A DNA stretch of 64,000 nt, from assembly GCA_036583965.1 (NCBI GenBank), contig JAZBQD010000018.1:70185564-70249563 (forward strand). The letters are read 5' to 3'. The notes under the pieces were generated by a model, which was not told the origin of the DNA, did not search any database, and saw only the letters and a program-made list of their open reading frames with translations. Below, one piece after another: positions 1 to 11,640 of the stretch. The position numbers and the translations under genes are program-made. The DNA comes from Prunella strophiata. Taxonomy: Eukaryota > Chordata > Aves > Passeriformes > Prunellidae. Position 1 is the first letter of the stretch; each line of letters starts with the position of its first letter.

Positions 1-122
1 GAGGCTGGGAATGGCCCCCTGGAGCTGAGTGGAGAGCAGAGGGTTTGATCCCTCAGGATTGGGGTTGGGATGGAACACGGGCAGCTCTGCATCCCTGTGC
101 TCCAGCATTCCATGGCCTGCAG
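1..122. other. left edge, nothing recognised
   Basis: Single-copy-looking sequence ahead of the LTR. No reading frame, splice signal or repeat unit could be supported here. Confidence 0.4.
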
Positions 123-692
123 TGTTGGAGTTCTGGATGCTGAGAATTTCAGACTGTGTGCTGACAGGCACTGACCCTCAGGAGAGCACTGCATTGACCT
201 GAGGCTGTGGAGAAGCTTCCAAAATGGAATGATAGAACTGGGATTGTGGGTGTGGAGTTTGGATAGAAGTATTTAACATCATATGGTGGAAAACTTAGTG
301 TTTAAGGGTTTAGAATACAGTAATATGTGTGGAGCAAGATGGAGGGTTTAGGGCAGAGGCTGGTCCTTCTTCTTCACCTTCTTCTTCACCTTCTTCTTCT
401 TCACCTTCTTCTCCACAGGTTTGGGTGGTTTTGTGTAATTGGACAGAAAAGTCCACATTGCGGACTTTGAGTGATTTGTTATTGGGTTAAAAGTGAAAAT
501 TATTTAGGTGTCATTTCTTAACTGGATAGTTTAGCCTTAAAAGACCTTGCAACAAGAGATGGTTGGCCATTTTGTAGCTTGTTAGTGAAATGCTGCAGAA
601 CTCACTGCTGTGAGACTGTAACATTGGTAAGAAATAATAAACATCTGAGCCTGAACGTGAACTATCCAGTGCCTTCAATCCCAACCTCAACA
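123..692 (+). mobile_element. solo ERV long terminal repeat (songbird type)
   Basis: The block starts TGTTG and ends CAACA, the short inverted termini of a retroviral LTR. It has a TATA-like TATTTAA near 269 and an AATAAA at 636-641, about 50 bp before the 3' end, which is the usual LTR layout (U3, R, short U5). A CTTCTT/CACC run lies inside U3. The overall wording resembles LTRs abundant in zebra finch and relatives; this is recognition from memory, not a database match. No gag, pol or env sequence follows, so it is a solo LTR. The flanking bases (ctgcag before, gaggta after) do not form a target-site duplication, so the exact ends are tentative. Confidence 0.6.
366..418. repeat. (CTTCTT) pyrimidine microsatellite inside the LTR
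   Basis: CTT triplets interrupted by CACC, all pyrimidine-rich on the plus strand. It ends in a CCACAG that looks like a splice acceptor, but no exon follows it. Confidence 0.7.
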
Positions 693-984
693 GAGGTAGA
701 AAAAAGAAGCTGAAAATCAGCACTGTGGGATGCTGGGGTGGTTGGGATCCCCACATTCCAGATCCAGGTCCCATCCCGGAGCTGGGAAAAGCTGGATCCT
801 GCCTGTGAGGGTGGAGCGAGGCCACATCCAACCCCAGACGTCGGAGCAAAGCATTCCCAAGTGTCTTTGTCACCCTGCACAGAACCTGGAGGGTATTTGG
901 AGCTCCTGGAATGCTCCTGGGGATGCCCTTGGAGCAGCCCTGCTGCTGGGGAGTGGTCCCTGATGGAGCCACACCGGGAAGAAT
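693..984. other. non-coding spacer
   Basis: No gene-like sequence. Short open frames exist but show no domain, no codon bias and no splice context. Confidence 0.4.
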
Positions 985-2055
985 GGAGCATTATCCCGAG
1001 GGAATGTCATGGCTCCAGGGGTGGGAGGATGGAACATCATTCCAAACCAGGATGGGAATGTCATGGTTCCAGGGGTGGGAGGATGAAACATCATTCCAAA
1101 CTAGGATGGGAATGTCATGGCTCCAGGGGTGGGAGGATGAAACATCATTCCAAACCAGGATGGGAATGTCATGGCTCCAGGGGTGGGAGGATGAAACATC
1201 ATTCCAAACTAGGATGGGAATGTCGTGGTTCCAGGGGTGGGAGGATGAAACATCATTCCAAACCAGGATGGGAATGTTGTGGTTCCAGGTCTGGGATGAT
1301 GGAGCATCATTCCAAACCAGGATGGGAATGTCATGGCTCCACAGGTGGGAGGATGGAACATCATTCCAAACTAGGATGGGAATGTCATGGCTCCACAGGT
1401 GGGAGGATGAAGCATCATTCCAAACCATGATGGGAATGTCACAGCTCTGGGTGTGGAAGGGATGGAGCATCATCCCAGGGGAGATTGGGAATGTCATGGC
1501 TCTGGGTTTGGGAAGTCAGAACATCATCCCAAGGAAGTACAGGGGCATCCTGGCTCCAGGTTTGGGAGGCTGGAGCATTATCCTGAGGAAGACAGGAATG
1601 TCACAGCTCTAGGGGTGGGAGGATGGGGCATCACCCTGAGGGAGGGTGGGGCTATCCTTGGATCCAGGTCTGGGACGATGGAACATGATCCCAAGCCAGG
1701 ATAGGGACATTGTGTCTCTGGGTGGGGGAGGATGGATGGGAATGTCATGGCTCCAGGAGGATGGAGCATCATTCCAAGGCAGGACAGGGCTGCCGTAATT
1801 CCAGTTCTGGGAGGATGGAGATTCACCCTGAAGGAGGATGGGAGCTGTCCTGGACCCAGGACTGGGAAGTTGTAATGTCATCCCAAGCCAGGATGGAGCT
1901 GTCCTGGATCCAGGACTGGGAAGTTGTAATGTCATCCCAAGCCAGGATGGAGCTGTCCTGGACCCAGGACTGGGAAGTTGTAATGTCATCCCAAGCCAGG
2001 ATGGAGCTGTCATAGTTCTGGGAAGCTGGAACATCATCCCAAGCCAGGACGGCGC
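985..2055. repeat. 54-bp minisatellite, two subfamilies
   Basis: The motif GGAATGTCATGG recurs every 54 bp (for example at 1055, 1109, 1163). The block at 985-1450 is the most regular, with about eight copies. Copies degrade through 1450-1840, and then a second, more homogeneous version with TGTAATGTCATCCCAAGCC runs from 1840 to about 2010. Because 54 is a multiple of three, the array stays open in several frames as an 18-residue peptide repeat. That is arithmetic, not evidence of coding. Confidence 0.85.
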
Positions 2056-3094
2056 TTGGATTTGGGATCCCCTCATGGACAGGGACCTCTGTCCAGGTAG
2101 ACACTGATCAGGGAAAAGCAAACCCTGGGATTTTGGATTTGGAGCGATGCCACCGGTCCCCTGCAGTCCCCAGAGCGTCCCTGCCTGGCCTCGGCACTGC
2201 GGCAGATTTAGGGAAGCGGGAATTAGCGCGGCAGGAGCGGGGCCGTGTCACGTCCCATTACCTCGGACCGCTATCGCCCCCGGTGTCGCAGGAATAATTC
2301 ACATCCCGCTCCTCCTCGGGGAGCCCGGCTCGCTCCGCAGCTAATGAGGCGTTTGGGATCAGTGGCTCGAGACCGCTCCATCCTGGCGTTCCCGAAATGT
2401 AAAAGTCAGGTTTGTGCATTAGGAATTGATTTTCCGCTTGGAAGCTCGCACACGTGGGGGTGGACAAGGCTCCGGGATGAGAGGAATCCGACCCAAGATG
2501 TTTCCTTGGATCCGGGCACCAGCTCAGCCTGAAATTCCTGCTGGAAAAAGCTCAGGAATTGGGGTGGAAATTGGGCCTGGGGGATTGGGAATCCCTGGAT
2601 TTTGGGGGGTCCCAAACATCTGCAGGGTGGAAATTGGAGCTGGGGATTGTGAAATCCCAAATTTTGGGGGTCCCAAACATCTTCAGGATGGAAATTTGGG
2701 GCTGGGGGTTGTGAACCCCCAGACTTGAAAGATCCCAAACATTCCCAGGAAATTGGAGCTGAAGGTTGTGAACCTCCCAAATTTTGGGGTCCCAAGCACC
2801 CCCAGGACACTGGGCTGGACTTGTGCTCCCCCAGATTTGAGGCAGCTCCTTCCCCCATCCCATCCCAGGGATCCCTTCCCATCCCAGGGACCCCCAAACC
2901 CCCCTGGCTGGGGGCTCCCCCCCTCCACGTTCCCTCCTCTCTTCCCGCACTGTGGGACTGAGAGTAGCCCCCCATTTTGGGGGGGACATTTGGGGACACG
3001 CGGTGACAGCGGGGGGGCTGGGACACCCCTGGGATGGGGAGGGGTCACACCGCGGGCTCCCACCCCCTTCCACAGGATCCCCCTCTGGATCTGC
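2056..3094. other. mostly unique spacer with a short ~62-bp repeat
   Basis: 2140-2480 is moderately GC-rich, unique-looking sequence. About four degraded copies of a ~62-bp unit containing TCCCAAACAT and TTTTGGGG lie at 2566-2815. No gene or exon can be supported. Confidence 0.5.
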
Positions 3095-3735
3095 AGAGTC
3101 CAAACTGGGAGGAACTGGGAGGAGCTGGGGGAACTGGGACCACGACTGGGGGCAACTGGGAGGACTGGGAGGTGTTGAGGGGAGCAGGAGAAGCCAGGGG
3201 GAACTGGGAGGGAATTGTGGTGATCTGGGAAAAAACAGGAGGAGCTGGGGGAGCCAGGAAGAGCAGGAGGAGGCAGCAGGGCCAAGGGAAACTGGGAAGA
3301 CTGGGAGGATTGAGGGGAGCCGTGGGCTGCTGGGGGAGTTTGGGAAACTGGGAGAATTTTGGGGGCGAGCCGAGGGGAGCTGAGCAGGGCTGGGGAGAGA
3401 GAGGGAGAGAGAAAACAGGGGGAACTGGGGGGGACTGGGGGGGATCTGGGAAGAGCAGGAGGAGGCAGCAGGGCCAGGGCAAACTGGGATGACTGGTGGG
3501 GATTGGGTGAACTGGGGGTACTGGAGTGGGATTGAGGGGAGCTGGGGGGAATCAGAGGGAGCAGGAGGGGATGGGGGAATTGGGAGGACTGGGAGGGATT
3601 TGGGTCAGTGGGAGCTGCAGGGGGAGAGCAGAAACCAGGAGTGAACTGGGAATACTGGGTGGGGGTAACTGGGCAGAACTGGGGAGAGCCGGGGGAGAGG
3701 AATGGACTGAGAGGGGATTGAGGGGATCTGGGGCA
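3095..3735. repeat. G-rich (GGAACTGGGA)-like low-complexity tract
   Basis: Irregular repetition of about 10-bp words such as GGAACTGGGA, GGAGCTGGGG and GAGCAGGAGG. The plus strand is strongly purine-rich and could form G-quadruplexes. It is too irregular to assign a fixed period. Confidence 0.7.
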
Positions 3736-4685
3736 GCCAGAGGAGCCGGGAGGAGCCCAGCGGGATCCGGGAGGAGCCCAGCGGGATCCGGGAGCCTCCC
3801 AGCCTCACCGGGGGCCTCATTGCCACCCCTGTGCCAAAGCAAACATTTCCCTGGCGCTGCCTGGAGCCGCGTTCCCAGGCCTGGGTGACCCTTGGCCGTG
3901 GGGACCGGCAGGGCGGGGAGGGGACAATTCCATACCTGCCACCCTCCCTTTGGAACCCCTCGCGCATTCCAGTCGGAGGGAATCCAGATGTGCTCAGGGA
4001 TAGAGCGTCCCCAACATCTGTGCGGGGCTGAGAAGCGGCAGTGGGGACCTCGGGAATGTCCCGCTGCTCCCGGAGCGTCCCAGCAGCCGGGATTCCCAAG
4101 TTTTCCCCTCGCTTTGGAACCCCACAGCGCTTCCCAGTCCCCCCAGCCAAAGAAAACCAGTCTGTGTTGACTCAGGTGCCAGCGCCGGGACGGTGACGCG
4201 GGTGTCACCGCGGTGTCCCCGCCGAGCCCAGATTTATTTGGTTTGTCCTTTTCCTTCAACTTTTCACGCCAGGAAAGGGAAGGGAGGAATGCGGGAGGGG
4301 CTGGAGGGAAATCGGCCCCATCCCACAGCGCTGCCTCCTCTTCCTCCCGCTCCCTCCACGGCCGCTGCTCCGTGCTGGGAAATGGGAAGGAAAGGTTTTC
4401 CTGGGAACAGGGAATTTTGCCCTGGATTTGGGGTCCCTGGCACGGCCCGCACCTGCCACAGGAAGAGTGATTTATTCCCGTTCTTGCCATCACTGTTTTC
4501 CTCTCCCACACCCCAATTCCCGGTTATCTCTCCGGCGCGCCGCCCATCCCGCATTCCTGCCGGGCATGGAATGAGCCGCAGCCTCCGCGGACCTCGCTCC
4601 ACCCGCCCTGGGAATGAGAGAGGGACACGCGGGGTGGGTGCCCCGAGCCACCGTCGGGGGGGACCCCGTGGGAAAATGGGGGGGC
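3736..4685. other. unique non-coding sequence with an AP-1-like motif
   Basis: Non-repetitive DNA. A TGACTCA motif (AP-1 consensus) lies near 4168, followed by GC-rich sequence with several CpGs. No exon is recognisable. It could be a regulatory element of an unidentified neighbour; nothing stronger can be said. Confidence 0.35.
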
Positions 4686-5130
4686 TTTGTCCCAGGAAGG
4701 TGCTGGTTCCAAGAAAATGCTGGAACCAGGAGAATGGTGGTCCCCAGGAAAGTTCTTATTCCCAGGAAGGTTCTCATTCGCAGGTGGGTGCTGGTCCCAG
4801 GAGGATGTTGGTCCTTATGAAAGTTCTCATTCCCAGGAAAATGCTGGTCCCAGGAGGATCCTGGTCCCCAGGAAGGTTCTCATTCCCAGGAGGTTTCTGG
4901 TCTCCCAGGAGGATCCTAGTCTCCCAGATGGTTCTCATTCCTAGGAGGATCCTGCTCCCCAGGAAGGTTCTCATTCCCAGGAAAACCTTCAAACCTTCAT
5001 CCCCAGGAAGGTTCTCATTCCCAGGAGGATCCTGCTCCCCAGAAAGTTCTCATTCCCAGGAGGATCTTGGAATGTTGGACAAGGTTGGCCCCCAGGAGGA
5101 TTCCCACTCCCAGGAGGAAGCTGATCCCCA
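4686..5130. repeat. ~30-37-bp degenerate minisatellite
   Basis: Repeats of GGTTCTCATTCCCAGGA alternating with GGATCCTGGTCCC. Unit length varies, and copies are degenerate. Confidence 0.7.
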
Positions 5131-5294
5131 GGCTATGGCACAGCCATCCCTCCCTCCCCAGGAGACCCCCACAGGGTTTTCCACCCCCTTACACCTTTCC
5201 CTGATTTCCCTGATATTCCATTAATTTTAGCTTCCCTTTTCCAGCTGGTCCCACCCTGGGCCTGGAAAGAGGAACTGCACGGGGCCGTGCATGT
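5131..5294. other. short unique spacer
   Basis: Non-repetitive sequence between two minisatellites; nothing recognised. Confidence 0.4.
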
Positions 5295-8200
5295 GGGGCT
5301 GGACAGCTCCCAAATCCAGGAGCCCACTGGCATTGGCACAGCTCCCAAATCCAGGAGTCCACTGGGATTGGCACCATTCCCAAATCCAGTAACCTACAGA
5401 CCTGGCATAACTCCCAAATCCAGGAGCCCACCAGGATTGGCACAGCTCCCAAATCCAGGAGCCCACCAGGATTGGCACAGCTCCCAAATCCAGGAGCCCA
5501 CCAGGATTGGCACAGCTCCCAAATCCAGGAGCCCACCAGGATTGGCACAGCTCCCAATCCAGGAGCCCACCAGGATTGGCACAGCTCCCAAATCCAGGAG
5601 CCCACCAGGATTGGCACAGCTCCCAAATCCAGGAGCCCACCAGGATTGGCACAGCTCCCAAATCCAGGAGCCCACCAGGATTGGCACAGCTCCCAAATCC
5701 AGGAGCCCACCAGGATTGGCACAGCTCCCAATCCAGGAGCCCACCAGGATTGGCACAGCTCCCAAATCCAGGAGCCCACCAGGATTGGCACAGCTCCCAA
5801 ATCCAGGAGCCCACCAGGATTGGCACAGCTCCCAAATCCAGGAGCCCACCAGGATTGGCACAGCTCCCAAATCCAGGAGCCCACCAGGATTGGCACAGCT
5901 CCCAAATCCAGGAGCCCACCAGGATTGGCACAGCTCCCAAATCCAGGAGCCCACCAGGATTGGCACAGCTCCCAAATCCAGGAGCCCACCAGGATTGGCA
6001 CAGCTCCCAAATCCAGGAGCCCACCAGGATTGGCACAGCTCCCAAATCCAGGAGCCCACCAGGATTGGCACAGCTCCCAAATCCAGGAGCCCACCAGGAT
6101 TGGCACAGCTCCCAAATCCAGGAGCCCACCAGGATTGGCACAGCTCCCAAATCCAGGAGCCCACCGGGATTGGCACCATTCCCAAATCCAGGAGCCCACA
6201 GGACTGGCACAGCTCCCAAATCCAGGAGCCCACCAGGATTGGCACAGCTCCCAAATCCAAGAGCCCACCAGGACTGGCACAGCTCCCAAATCCAGGAGCC
6301 CACTAGGATTGGCACAGCTCCCAAATCCAGGAGCCCACCAGGATTGGCACAGCTCCCAAATCCAGGAGCCCACTGGCATTGGCACAGCTCCCAAATCCAG
6401 GAGCCCACCAGGATTGGCACAGCTCCCAAATCCAGGAGCCCACCAGGATTGGCACAGCTCCCAAATCCAGGAGCCCACCAGGATTGGCACAGCTCCCAAA
6501 TCCAGGAGCCCACCAGGATTGGCACAGCTCCCAAATCCAGGAGCCCACCAGGATTGGCACAGCTCCCAAATCCAGGAGCCCACTAGGATTGGCACAGCTC
6601 CCAAATCCAGGAGCCCACCAGGATTGGCACAGCTCCCAAATCCAGGAGCCCACTGGGATTGGCACAGCTCCCAAATCCAGGAGCCCACCAGGATTGGCAC
6701 AGCTCCCAAATCCAGGAGCCCACCAGGATTGGCACAGCTCCCAAATCCAGGAGCCCACCAGGATTGGCACAGCTCCCAAATCCAGGACCCCACCAGGACT
6801 GGATCAGTTCCCAAATCCAGGAGCCTACTAGGATTGGCATGGCTCCCAAATCTAAGAGCCCATCAGGTTTGGCACAGCTCCCTCACCAACAACCCACCAG
6901 GCTTGGCACAGTTCCCAATTCCAGAAGTCACCAGGCCTGGCACAGCTCCCAGATCCAGGAACCCATCAGGACTGGCACAGTTCCCAAATCCAAAAGTCAC
7001 CAGGACTGGCACAGCTCCCAAATCCAGGAGCCCACCAGGACTGGCACAGCTCCCAGATCCAGGAGCCCACCAGGACTGGCACAGTTCCCAAATCCAAAAG
7101 TCACCAGGACTGGCACAGTTTCCAACTCCAAGAACCCACAGGCCTGGCACAGCTCCCATTCCAGGAGCCCACCAGGACTGGCACAGTTCCCAAATCCAAG
7201 AGTCCATTTGGTTTGGCACAGCTTCAAGTTCCAAGATCTCACCAAGCCTGGCACAGGTCCCAGCTCCCAGTCCTCACCAGGACTGGAACTGCTCTTAAGT
7301 CCAAGAACCCACAGGCCTGGCACAGCCCACATTCCATGGTCCCACTAGGATTGGCACAACTCCCAATTCCAAAAGTCACCAGGCCTGGCACAGCTCACAA
7401 ATCCAAGAGCCCACTAGGACTGGCACAGTTCCCAAATCCAAGATCCCACCAGGACTGGCAGAGTTCTCAAATCCAAGAGCCCATCAGACCTGGCACAGCT
7501 CCCAAATCCAATAATCCACCAGGACTGGCACAGCTCCCAAATCCAGGAGCCCACCAGGCCTGGCACAAGTCCCAGTTCCAAAAGTCACCAGGCCTGGCAC
7601 AGCTCCCAAATCCAGGAGTCCACCAGGATTGGCACAGCTCCCAAATCCAGGATCTCATCAGGATTGGCACAGCTCCCAAATCCAGGAGCCCATCAGGACT
7701 GGCACAGTTCCCAAATCCAGGAGCCCACCAGGACTGGCACAGTTCCCAAATCCAAAAGTCACCAGGCCTGGCACAGCTCCCAAATCCAGGAGCCCACCAG
7801 GCCTGGCACAGCTCCCAAATCCAGGAGCCCACCAGGACTGGCACAGCTCCCAAATCCAGGAGCCCACCAGGACTGGCACAGCTCCCAAATCCAATAATCC
7901 ACCAGGACTGGCACAGCTCCCAAATCCAGGAGCCCACCAGGACTGGCACAGCTCCCAAATCCAGGAGCCCACCAGGCCTGGCACAGCTCCCAAATCCAGG
8001 AGCCCACCAGGACTGGCACAGTTCCCAAATCCAAAAGTCACCAGGACTGGCACAGCTCCCAAATCCAGGAGCCCACCAGGACTGGCACAGCTCCCAAATC
8101 CAATAATCCACAAGGACTGGCACAGCTCCAAATCCAATAATCCACCAGGACTGGCACAGCTCCCAAATCCAGGAGCCCACCAGGACTGGCACAGCTCCCA

Positions 8201-8785
8201 AATCCAGGAGCCCACCAGGCCTGGCACAGCTCCCAAATCCAGGAGCCCACCAGGACTGGCACAGCTCCCAAATCCAATAATCCACCAGGACTGGCACAGC
8301 TCCCAAATCCAGGAGCCCACCAGGACTGGCACAGCTCCCAAATCCAATAATCCACCAGGACTGGCACAGCTCCCAAATCCAGGAGCCCACAGGCCTGGCA
8401 CAGCCCCAAATCCAGGAGCCCACCAGGACTGGCAAGCTCCCAAATCCAGGAGCCCACCAGGACTGGCACAGCTCCCAAATCCAATAATCCACCAGGACTG
8501 GCACAGCTCCCAAATCCAGGAGCCCACCAGGACTGGCACAGCTCCCAAATCCAATAATCCACCAGGACTGGCACAGCTCCCAAATCCAGGAGCCCACCAG
8601 GCCTGGCACAGCTCCCAAATCCAGGAGCCCACCAGGACTGGCACAGCTCCCAAATCCAGGAGCCCACCAGGACTGGCACAGCTCCCAAATCCAATAATCC
8701 ACCAGGACTGGCACAGCTCCCAAATCCAGGAGCCCACCAGGACTGGCACAGCTCCCAAATCCAGGATCCCCCAGGCCTGGTTACA
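5295..8785. repeat. 35-bp satellite, main block (~100 copies)
   Basis: The motif CCCAAATCCAGGAGCCCAC recurs every 35 bp. 5400-6800 is nearly homogeneous with an ATTGGCACAG form. 6800-7620 is diverged. 7620-8785 is homogeneous again with an ACTGGCACAG form, and there a second unit type containing AATAATCCACC alternates with the first. The unit has no stop codon in most frames, which creates long fake open frames on both strands. The same unit reappears at 9715-9886. Confidence 0.95.
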
Positions 8786-8866
8786 CCAGTAACCCCCGGT
8801 GGGGTCTGGCACTGTTTCCCGGCGGGTGGCACAGCCAGGGGGCACCAGGGGCCATGGGCATCTCCC

Positions 8867-8879
8867 TGCTGACTCAGCA
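8867..8879. promoter_or_regulatory. perfect palindromic Maf recognition element
   Basis: TGCTGACTCAGCA matches the TRE-type MARE bound by large and small Maf proteins. The equivalent site in the second copy of the duplication (about 9986-10003) is disrupted by an insertion. It lies 5.4 kb upstream of the SIGLEC1 start codon. MafB is a macrophage regulator, so a link is conceivable but unproven. Confidence 0.3.
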
Positions 8880-9117
8880 TCCCGCTGGCACGGCCGGGGA
8901 GGGGCCGAGGTCCTGCAGGGCACGTTCCCACACTCCCGGGGCACAAGGTCAGGCGTTGACCCCGAGTGGTCACCACGGGCCAGCCTTGCCCACTGCCACC
9001 AGTGCCACCACTCTGGGTGTCTTTATTCCAGGTGGCAGAGGCTGGATCTGGATCAACCCCTACATCCCCAGAGCTATGGTGCCCAGCTGAGAATTCCTTT
9101 GGGAATCCCTCTCCTGC

Positions 9118-9240
9118 CTCTGGGGACACCTCCCACCACCCCAGGTGGATCCAACCCCAATGTCCAACCTGGCCTTGGGCACTGCCAGGGATCCAGGGGC
9201 AGCCACAGCAAATACTGGGATCCAAATCTTGCCAAAGATC
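9118..9240 (+). mobile_element. CR1 fragment (copy 1)
   Basis: Contains the recognisable CR1 3'-region phrase CCAACCTGGCCTTGGGCAC followed by CAGGGATCCAGGGGCAGCC. It is truncated at both ends and was carried into the duplication. Confidence 0.65.
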
Positions 9241-9714
9241 CCAGCCCAATCTCCCATTTCCCTGTGGAAGCCATCCCCTGTGTCCTGTCCCTCTGTCCCT
9301 TGTCCCCAGTCCCTCTCCAGCTCTCCTGGAGCCCCTTCAGGGACTCTGAGGATTCCCTGGATTTTTCCCTTCTCCAGGGGAAATTCCCAGCTCTCCAGAG
9401 CTGAGGTGCTCCAGCCCTCTGAGCATTCAGCATTTCCAGGACAACCAGGATCCTCGGTGGCCCAGGAGACAAACACCATCCTCCCAATATTCCTCTTTCC
9501 TTCTTCCCAGTTTATCCTGGGTAAACATGATAAATACAATCCAGGATATCCCAGGGGTGGCTTGGGATCGTTTTCCCAGCCATGTCCCCCCAGTTCTGTT
9601 TTGCAATCCCAGCCCTCCTGTCAGGGTAAGCAGAGCCGCTGAATCCCATCCAAGACACAACAAAAACATTCCTGAATTAATCAGTACAAATCCCAAACTG
9701 TTCACAGGGAAAAC

Positions 9715-9888
9715 ACCAGGCCTGGCACAGCTCCCAAATCCAGGAGCCCACCAGGACTGGCACAGCTCCCAAATCCAATAATCCACCAGGACTGGCACAG
9801 CTCCCAAATCCAGGAGCCCACCAGGACTGGCACAGCTCCCAAATCCAATAATCCACCAGGACTGGCGCAGCTCCCAAATCCAGGATCC
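9715..9888. repeat. 35-bp satellite, second block
   Basis: Five units in strict alternation between the GGAGCCCACC and AATAATCCACC types. It is identical in style to the end of the main block and sits between the two copies of the duplicated segment. Confidence 0.9.
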
Positions 9889-10850
9889 CCCAGGCCTGGT
9901 TACACCAGTAACCCCCGGTGGGGTCTGGCACTGTTTCCGGCGGCAAGTGGGGCACAGCCAGGGAGCCACAGGGGCCACGGGCATTCCCTGACTGGACTCA
10001 GCATCCGCTGGCACGGCCGGGGAGGGGCCGAGGTCCTGCAGGGCACGTTCCCACACTCCCGGGGCACAAGGTCAGGCGTTGACCCCGAGTGGTCACCACG
10101 GGCCAGCCTTGCCCACTGCCACCAGTGCCACCACTCTGGGTGTCTTTATTCCAGGTGGCAGAGGCTGGATCTGGATCAACCCCTACATCCCCAGAGCTAT
10201 GGTGCCCAGCTGAGAATTCCTTTGGGAATCCCTCTCCTGCCTCTGGGGACACCTCCCACCACCCCAGGTGGATCCAACCCCAATGTCCAACCTGGCCTTG
10301 GGCACTGCCAGGGATCCAGGGGCAGCCACAGCAAATCTGGGATCCACATCCTTGCCAAGATCCCAGCCCAATCTCCCATTTCCCTGTGGAAGCCATCCCC
10401 TGTGTCCTGTCCCTCTGTCCCTTGTCCCCAGTCCCTCTCCAGCTCTCCTGGAGCCCCTTCAGGGACTCTGAGGATTCCCTGGATTTTTCCCTTCTCCAGG
10501 GGAACATTCCCAGCTCTCCCAGAGCTGAGGTGCTCCAGCCCTCTGAGCATTCAGCATTTCCAGGACAACCAGGATCCATCTTGGTGGCCCAGGAGGACAA
10601 ACACCATCACTCCCAATATTCCTCTTTCCTTCTTTCCCAGTTTATCCTGGGTAAACATGATAAATACAATCCAGGATATCCCAGGGGTGGCTTGGGATCA
10701 GTTTTCCCAGCCATGTCCCCCCAGTTCCCGTTGCAATCCCAGCCCCTTCCTGGCAGGGTAAGGGCAGAGCCGCCCTTGATCCCATCCAAGACACAACAAA
10801 AACATTCCTGAATTATCAGTACAAATCCCAAACTGTTCCCACAGGGAACA
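9889..10850. repeat. ~1-kb duplicated block, copy 2
   Basis: Partner of 8779-9718. It shows fuller homopolymers at several positions, so it may be the better consensus of the ancestral segment. It contains the second CR1 fragment copy. Confidence 0.85.
10248..10360 (+). mobile_element. CR1 fragment (copy 2)
   Basis: Same CR1 3'-region piece as in copy 1 of the duplication, with minor differences. Confidence 0.65.
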
Positions 10851-11500
10851 ACACCAACCCTGCCCCAGCCCCACCAGCAGGACCCTAAACCAGGAGACCT
10901 TGGAGTGCTCCAAACCCACCCTGGCCCCAAGAAACACAGGGAAAAGCTGCTGCTGTCACCACTTCCCAAAATCAGAGCAGGGACACTGAAGAGGGAAGTG
11001 CTGCGGTTTGGGGCTCCTCACCCTCCTCCCCCAGCTGATAAAGGGACGTCCCTGAGTGTGGGAGCTTCCTGATGCCACCGCTCCGGAGGTGGCCCTGCCA
11101 GAGCAACCACTGCCACTGCCAGGTAACGCCGTGGTTCTCCAGGGATGGGAAAGGATGGGAATTCTGGGGACTGGGATGAGGGGTGGGGGTGGCTCGTGGA
11201 GGATCACTTTGGGATGAGCCTTGTCCATCTCCTGCCAGGAGCCAGGGAAGTGCCTGGAACTCCAGGAATCAGATCCAACTTGGAAGGGGTCACATCCATA
11301 TCTTATCCCAAGGAATGGTGTCCCACCACCCCATGGTCCCTATTTCTCTGGTGTGGGTTTTGGGATGTGATGGAGCTGAAAGGTCCCACACTGGGAATGT
11401 CCCCTCTCCATGCTCATTCCTGTGCCAAAAATTGACTTTTGAACTGCAGGGATAGGTGGGAGTTTGGGGAAAAATTCCTCCCTCTGTGGGTGGGAAGGTC
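10851..11500 (+). promoter_or_regulatory. unique sequence, candidate SIGLEC1 upstream/leader region
   Basis: A non-repetitive island between the duplication and the tetranucleotide array. It holds a PU.1/ETS-like GAGGGAAGTG (about 10992-11001), a CTGATAA (GATA-type) motif near 11035, and a good splice donor CAG|GTAACG at 11121-11129. A strong acceptor lies at 14187-14188, just before the SIGLEC1 start codon. A non-coding first exon ending at 11123, with the giant array inside the intron, is therefore possible. This is inference from motifs only. Confidence 0.2.
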
Positions 11501-11620
11501 CTGGAATGGAATTCCCAGATTTGCTGTGGCTGCCCCATTCCTGGAAATGTCCAAGGCCAGGTTGGACATTCAGGGGCTTGGATCCACCTGGACAGCGGAG
11601 GATTTGTCCCTCGCAAATGG
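11500..11620 (-). mobile_element. CR1 fragment
   Basis: Reverse complement of the CR1 3' region: CCAAGGCCAGGTTGGACAT and GGATCCACCTGG are readable on the plus strand. Truncated. Confidence 0.65.
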
Positions 11621-11640
11621 GAATGAGGACAATTGTATCC

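Larger units (their letters stand above)
8779..9718. repeat. ~1-kb duplicated block, copy 1
   Basis: Starts at GGCCTGGTTACACCAGTAAC and is repeated at 9889-10850 with many small indels, several in homopolymers. Copy 1 is generally shorter at the differing sites. It carries an internal CR1 fragment (about 9118-9240). Both copies are bounded by the 35-bp satellite on the left, and copy 1 also on the right, so unequal exchange within the satellite is the simplest origin. Confidence 0.85.

Noticed and set aside
5189..8944. Long frames with repeated GGLLDLGAVP or PNPGAHQDWHSSQ peptides
   Set aside because: Product of the stop-poor 35-bp satellite; simultaneous openness on both strands argues against coding.
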